Assembly (NCBI GenBank): GCA_030596265.1
Contig: JAUVKM010000069.1
Span: forward strand, 1-8,810
Source: Candidatus Cloacimonadota bacterium
GTDB lineage: Bacteria; Cloacimonadota; Cloacimonadia; Cloacimonadales; TCS61
Direction of reading: 5' to 3'
Length of the DNA stretch: 8,810 nucleotides
In this document: positions 5,192-8,810 of the stretch, piece by piece
How the letters are laid out: each line of letters opens with the position of its first letter
Numbering within the stretch: position 1 is the stretch's first letter
The notes under the pieces: generated by a model
Told to the model about the DNA's origin: nothing
Databases searched by the model: none
Seen by the model: only the letters and a program-made list of their open reading frames with translations
Program-made: the position numbers and the translations under genes

Positions 5192-6982
5192 ATGAAAGCT
5201 TATGCAGGAAAAATCTTAAGAGTTAACCTTGCAACTGGAGAGATCAAGAAAGAAAATCTTGATCCGGAAATAGCAGCCAAATTTATCGGCGGAAGGGGAT
5301 TAGGAACATACATCCTCTCAAAAGAGATCGATCCAAAAATTGATGCACTTTCTAAAGAAAACAAAATCATTTTTGTAACAGGTCCCTTAACGGCTGCGCC
5401 TGTGCCTACAGGTGGTAGATTTATGGTCGTTACTAAATCTCCTTTGAGCGGAACTGTAGCCTGCTCTAACTCAGGTGGATATTGGGGAGCAGAGTTAAAG
5501 ATGGCTGGATATGATGCCATAATTGTAGAAGAAAAATCAGAAAAACCTGTTTTTTTAACAATTGAAGACGACAAAGTAGAGCTAAAAGACGCTTCCTATC
5601 TTTGGGGTAAACTTGTAGGTGAAACAACCGATATTTTAGAGAGCGAAAGTGCTCCAAAATCTAAAGTGCTGACCATTGGTCCTGCTGGTGAAAAATTATC
5701 CGAAATTGCGTCCGTTATGAATGACCGCTATAGAGCAGCAGGCAGAAGTGGCGTGGGAGCTGTAATGGGCAGTAAAAACTTCAAAGCCATTGTAGTTAAG
5801 GGTAGCGGAAAAGTGGAAATTGCCAACGAAGAAGAATTAAAAATTGTAAACAAGAAGTGGATGCAGAAATTGAAAGATGATGGTGTCACGGGTACTGGAT
5901 TACCTGCCTACGGTACAGCTGTTCTTGTTAATATAATCAACGAAAGCGGTGTTTTCCCAGTCAGAAATTTCCAAGAGGCACATTTGGACGACGTTGAACA
6001 AATATCGGGTGAGACTCTCTCTGATAACTATTTAGTCAGAAAAGATCCTTGTTATAGATGCCCTATCGCCTGCGGTAGATATTGTAAAGCCGATGATATC
6101 GAAGGTGGCGGACCTGAATATGAAACTGTATGGGCTTATAGTGCCAACTGCGGAGTAAATGACCTGAAAGCCGTAATCAAAGCAAATTATTGGTGTAACG
6201 AATACGGATTAGATACAATTTCTGCCGGATGTACAATTGCGGCTGCAATGGAATTGTATCAAAAAGGTATTATTAAAGACGAAGAACTCGAAGGCAATCC
6301 ATTAGAATTTGGAAATACAGATTCAATTGTTGATTGGACAATTAAAATGGGCAAAAGAGAAGGTCTTGGAAAAAAATTATCTATGGGGTCATATAGATTT
6401 TGCGACAGTTATGGTCATCCTGAAATTTCTATGAGTGTAAAAAAACTGGAAATTCCTGCCTATGATCCTCGTGGAATTCAGGGTATGGGATTACAATATG
6501 CAACTTCCAACAGAGGTGGTTGCCATGTGCGCGGCTATTTGATCGCTCCGGAAATATTAGCTCACCCAGAAGCTATAGATAGATTCTCCCTTGATGGCAA
6601 GGCAACCTGGGCAAAGGTCTTCCAGGATCTAACTGCAACAATTGACTCTCTCGGGTTATGCCTATTCACATCATTTGCTTGTGGTGCTGATGATTATGCT
6701 GAACTTATTAATGCCGCTTCAGGGACAAATCATGATGCCAACAGTATTTTGGAAGCTGGTGATAGAATTTGGAATATGGAAAAACTATTTAACTTAGAAT
6801 CCGGCATCCTACCTGGTGAGGATAAACTTCCTAAAAGATTACTTGAAGAAGAAATTCCAAGCGGACCATCTAAGGGCTGGAAACACAAATTAAATGAACT
6901 ACTTCCTCTCTATTATGAAGAAAGAGGTTGGAGTAAAGAAGGTATCCCAACTAAAGAAAAGCTTAAAGAGTTAGGCTTATAA
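5192..6982 (+). CDS. aor: Tungsten-type aldehyde:ferredoxin oxidoreductase
   Basis: This 596-aa cytoplasmic enzyme should oxidise aldehydes to carboxylic acids, or run in reverse, with ferredoxin, using a bis-pterin tungsten cofactor and one [4Fe-4S] cluster. The length matches the family (about 600). The N-terminal domain (1-205) shows FIGGRGLGTYIL, TGPLTAAPVPTGGRF, SNSGGYWGAELKMAGYD and DRYRAAGRSGVGAVMGSKNFKAI, the usual cofactor-binding AOR-N pattern. Cluster ligands are Cys287, Cys290, Cys294 (C-x2-C-x3-C) and Cys490 in DSLGLC (485-490). The active-site pair is likely Glu311 (GPEYE) or the adjacent Glu309, and His445 (SNRGGCH). YDPRG-x-QGMGLQYATSNRGG is the second cofactor-binding stretch. 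The start is set by AGGGAGGAG. A Moco/Tuco riboswitch precedes it and a terminator follows, before its maturation genes. The aldehyde substrate is unknown; amino-acid-derived aldehydes are plausible beside a permease. Confidence 0.95.
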   Translation: MKAYAGKILRVNLATGEIKKENLDPEIAAKFIGGRGLGTYILSKEIDPKIDALSKENKIIFVTGPLTAAPVPTGGRFMVVTKSPLSGTVACSNSGGYWGAELKMAGYDAIIVEEKSEKPVFLTIEDDKVELKDASYLWGKLVGETTDILESESAPKSKVLTIGPAGEKLSEIASVMNDRYRAAGRSGVGAVMGSKNFKAIVVKGSGKVEIANEEELKIVNKKWMQKLKDDGVTGTGLPAYGTAVLVNIINESGVFPVRNFQEAHLDDVEQISGETLSDNYLVRKDPCYRCPIACGRYCKADDIEGGGPEYETVWAYSANCGVNDLKAVIKANYWCNEYGLDTISAGCTIAAAMELYQKGIIKDEELEGNPLEFGNTDSIVDWTIKMGKREGLGKKLSMGSYRFCDSYGHPEISMSVKKLEIPAYDPRGIQGMGLQYATSNRGGCHVRGYLIAPEILAHPEAIDRFSLDGKATWAKVFQDLTATIDSLGLCLFTSFACGADDYAELINAASGTNHDANSILEAGDRIWNMEKLFNLESGILPGEDKLPKRLLEEEIPSGPSKGWKHKLNELLPLYYEERGWSKEGIPTKEKLKELGL

Positions 6983-6990
6983 GGAAAATG

Positions 6991-7027
6991 TGCCTTCATC
7001 TTTTACAAAAGAGGTGAAGGCATTTTT
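6991..7027 (+). terminator. Intrinsic terminator/attenuator inside the operon
   Basis: A 14-bp stem, 6991-7004 (TGCCTTCATCTTTT) with 7009-7022 (AAGAGGTGAAGGCA), two pairs being G-T wobbles, has a 4-base loop (ACAA) and is followed by TTTTT (7023-7027). It starts 9 bases after the oxidoreductase stop codon. Most transcripts should end here, with read-through supplying the maturation genes. Its T tract ends 11 bases before the radical SAM start codon. Confidence 0.88.
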
Positions 7028-7038
7028 ATAATTACACT

Positions 7039-8109
7039 ATGAGAAAAAATGTTTACAAATCAAAAGATGTGACAATCTCCATCTCTCACAATAATAAAAT
7101 AGAAAAAATATATTTGGAGTTATCTGCTTTATGTAATTTTTCTTGTGGTATGTGTTTTAGAAGCAGTTTTACTGAAAAATTAGGGAACATGACACATTCC
7201 ACGATAGAAAGGATAAAAGAAGAAATTGCGTTGCTGCCTAAACTGCAGGAAGTAGTCTTAGGAGGCATTGGAGAACCATTACTCCATCCGGAAGTAGATG
7301 AATTAGTAGCTTTTTTAAAGAACCTTAAACTTGATGTTATCCTAAATACGAATGCCGAACTGCTGAGTAAACATCTTGATTTTTTATTAGATAAACATGT
7401 CAATAAGATAATCTTCTCATGTGAAACTGATGATAATGAGCACGATAATAAAGCATATTTAATTGAAAACATAGAAAAAATCATAGCTTATAATAAAGAA
7501 TCTACAATTAAAACAAAAATTGCTCTACAAATGGTTTTAACAAAAGATAATATTGGTAAATTACCAAATTTCGTTAGAGAAATGCTAAAAAAATACAAGA
7601 TTGACGAGATAAGGTTTTCTAATATCTTGCCCATAAAAGATGATATGATAGATTCTATTCTATATTTAAAAGATGAACCCGAAGAGATTTCGAAAACGAG
7701 ATGGATAGGCTATTCAAAAACTAATATGGTAATACCAAATTTTGAATTAAAGACAGAAAGATATTGTAATTTTATGGAGAATCACTCTCTTGTCGTCAGA
7801 TGGGATGGAAAGATTTGTCCGTGTTACAGGTTACTTCACAGTGGAAAAGAGATTGTAATGAGCAGACATAAACAAATCGTTTCCCAATCTTTTGGTGATA
7901 TAACAAGTGATGGTTTACTTGACATTTGGAATAGACGAGATTACACATGGTTCAGATATAAGGTAGAAAATGCACTCTTTCCATCCTGTACCGATTGCTC
8001 TCTTGAAGAGGTATGTCATTATGTAGAAACTACTGAGATTGATTGTTGGGGGAATAGCCCATCCTGTGCAGATTGTCTATGGTATCGAAAAATCTTGATA
8101 TGTCCGTGA
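7039..8109 (+). CDS. Radical SAM/SPASM maturase of tungsten oxidoreductase
   Basis: This 356-aa protein carries the radical SAM motif C32-x3-C36-x2-C39 (ALCNFSCGMCFRS) for the [4Fe-4S] cluster that cleaves S-adenosylmethionine, and GGIGEPLLHP (75-84), the GGE-like SAM-binding strand. The C-terminal part is a SPASM-type domain: Cys243, CPC (260/262), C317-x2-C320-x5-C326, Cys336, C343-x2-C346 and Cys355, enough for two extra clusters; 14 Cys in all. I recall a family of tungsten-cofactor oxidoreductase radical SAM maturases (TIGR04317) encoded beside AOR-type genes, and this fits in motif and context. Its chemistry is not established; cofactor or enzyme modification is inferred. The ATG at 7039 has no visible Shine-Dalgarno and follows the terminator closely, so expression is probably low. 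The next gene is 31 bases on. Confidence 0.85.
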   Translation: MRKNVYKSKDVTISISHNNKIEKIYLELSALCNFSCGMCFRSSFTEKLGNMTHSTIERIKEEIALLPKLQEVVLGGIGEPLLHPEVDELVAFLKNLKLDVILNTNAELLSKHLDFLLDKHVNKIIFSCETDDNEHDNKAYLIENIEKIIAYNKESTIKTKIALQMVLTKDNIGKLPNFVREMLKKYKIDEIRFSNILPIKDDMIDSILYLKDEPEEISKTRWIGYSKTNMVIPNFELKTERYCNFMENHSLVVRWDGKICPCYRLLHSGKEIVMSRHKQIVSQSFGDITSDGLLDIWNRRDYTWFRYKVENALFPSCTDCSLEEVCHYVETTEIDCWGNSPSCADCLWYRKILICP

Positions 8110-8140
8110 TTTTGAATAACTCTCTAAATAAGGAAAGATT

Positions 8141-8365
8141 ATGAGTATTTGCGTTAAATTGTTTGCAACTCTGCGGGAAAACAGAGACAAACAACTGGAT
8201 ATAAATTATAAAAAAGGGATAACTCCCAAAGATATTATTCTAAAATTAAATATAGAATTAAATGAAGTTGCTATTCTCTTGATAAATGGAATATACTCTC
8301 CGCCGGAGCAAGAATTGAAAGATGGTGATATTATCTCGTTGTTTCCTCCCGTGGGCGGTGGATAA
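8141..8365 (+). CDS. moaD: MoaD/ThiS-like sulfur carrier protein
   Basis: This 74-aa beta-grasp protein matches the length of MoaD/ThiS (about 65-90). It starts with VKLFATLRE, typical of MoaD strand 1, continues with LNEVAILLINGIY and ends LKDGDIISLFPPVGGG. E. coli MoaD ends similarly with FPPVAGG, so the terminal diglycine is directly exposed and can be adenylated and thiocarboxylated. It would supply sulfur to form the dithiolene of molybdopterin/tungstopterin. AAGGAAAG lies just upstream of the ATG. The stop TAA overlaps the ATG of the E1-like gene by one base (TAATG), so carrier and activating enzyme are translationally coupled. The symbol is by family; it may be a dedicated AOR paralogue. 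Confidence 0.9.
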   Translation: MSICVKLFATLRENRDKQLDINYKKGITPKDIILKLNIELNEVAILLINGIYSPPEQELKDGDIISLFPPVGGG

Positions 8366-8810
8366 TGAAAGGTAGATTTTTCGCTAATGAAGGATCATTT
8401 TCCAAAAAAGAATTAGAAAAAATCTACAACACTAAGGTAGCTGTTATTGGTTGCGGCGGACTTGGTGGATACATTATCCAAGAATTAGTCCAATTTGGAA
8501 TAAGAGAATTGGTTATAGTAGATGGTGACAAATTTGAACTAACGAATCTAAACCGTCAGTTATATTGTAACGAGGATAATCTTGGAATATTTAAAGTAGT
8601 ACAGGCAAAAAGAAGTGCTGAAAAAGTAAACTCAGCAGTAATGAGCACTGCCTACGATAAAAAATTTGACGCAGAAAATGGACTTGAAATATTAAAAGAT
8701 TGCGATATTGTTATCGATGGTGTTGATAGTATCCAAACTAGGTTTGTAATCGCTGCACTTGCATCTCAACTCAATATCCCTTATGTTTGCTGTAGCGTAG
8801 CTGGATTTTA
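8365..8810 (+). CDS. ThiF/MoeB/HesA-like E1-type adenylyltransferase, partial
   Basis: The reading frame is open from the ATG at 8365 to the window end (148 codons), so the gene is cut by the window edge. The product starts MKGRFFANEGSFSKKELEK and has the nucleotide-binding loop VAVIGCGGLGGYII (G-x-G-x-x-G), then VIVDGDKFELTNLNRQLY, the D-x-x-E-x-x-N-L-x-R-Q signature of ubiquitin-activating-like enzymes, and DCDIVIDGVDS further on. Members adenylate the C-terminal glycine of MoaD or ThiS. The N-terminus is short compared with E. coli MoeB, resembling HesA/ThiF-type AOR-operon members. It overlaps moaD by one base, and the matching partner right upstream makes activation of that MoaD the likely role. 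The catalytic Cys, if any, lies beyond the window. Confidence 0.9.
   Translation, partial: MKGRFFANEGSFSKKELEKIYNTKVAVIGCGGLGGYIIQELVQFGIRELVIVDGDKFELTNLNRQLYCNEDNLGIFKVVQAKRSAEKVNSAVMSTAYDKKFDAENGLEILKDCDIVIDGVDSIQTRFVIAALASQLNIPYVCCSVAGF

Noticed and set aside
5200..5657. Open frames on the minus strand within the oxidoreductase gene (5200-5574, 5466-5657).
   Set aside because: They shadow a clearly coding + strand gene and have no family features or ribosome binding sites.
7086..7484. 132-codon open frame on the minus strand inside the radical SAM gene.
   Set aside because: Serine- and leucine-rich shadow of a real gene with intact radical SAM motifs on the other strand.
1..8810. tRNA, rRNA, CRISPR array, insertion sequence or phage genes.
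   Set aside because: No cloverleaf-like segments, regularly spaced repeats, transposase motifs or phage proteins were seen.

Overview
The window is AT-rich and has short intergenic gaps. It carries two Sec/lipobox lipoproteins, an amino-acid permease and a tungsten-type aldehyde oxidoreductase locus, which suggests an anaerobic, amino-acid- or peptide-fermenting bacterium. The style (AGGAG-type ribosome binding sites, small unknown lipoproteins, environmental-type short repeats) fits an uncultured FCB-group lineage such as Cloacimonadota. That placement is a guess; no marker gene is present.

Left part (1-2520): a small lipoprotein gene on the + strand (30-404) converges on a minus-strand pair, an unrecognised 296-aa lipoprotein (877-1767) followed by a GNAT acetyltransferase (420-830). 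A + strand gene at 1974-2384 encodes a 136-aa membrane-associated protein with an HEFGH metal-binding-type motif. The first 38 bases of the window, covering the leader, ribosome binding site and first codons of the first lipoprotein, recur exactly at 1945-1982 in front of this unrelated gene. A short palindrome-like element lies at 2490-2518 between convergent genes.

Middle part (2524-5078): a minus-strand two-gene unit encodes an APC-family amino-acid permease fused to a C-terminal PTS EIIA-like domain (2918-4777), followed with a 17-base overlap by a four-helix VanZ-like membrane protein (2524-2934). A plausible sigma70-type promoter precedes the permease. The divergent intergenic region also holds degenerate TAGTTGA-type repeats.

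Right part (about 5079-8810): a tungsten enzyme operon. A leader RNA with the hallmark 3' core of the molybdenum/tungsten cofactor (Moco/Tuco) riboswitch precedes a 596-aa aldehyde:ferredoxin oxidoreductase. A strong intrinsic terminator-like hairpin separates it from a radical SAM/SPASM maturase, a MoaD-like sulfur carrier and the start of a ThiF/MoeB/HesA-type E1-like enzyme that runs off the window. Together these encode the enzyme and part of the assembly route for its pterin-dithiolene cofactor: the E1-like enzyme activates the MoaD C-terminus for dithiolene sulfur delivery, and the radical SAM protein is probably a dedicated maturase. The riboswitch would tie expression to cofactor status, and the internal terminator would keep maturation genes below the structural gene. 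With the permease next door, the region fits oxidation of aldehydes derived from amino acids to acids, with ferredoxin as electron acceptor.
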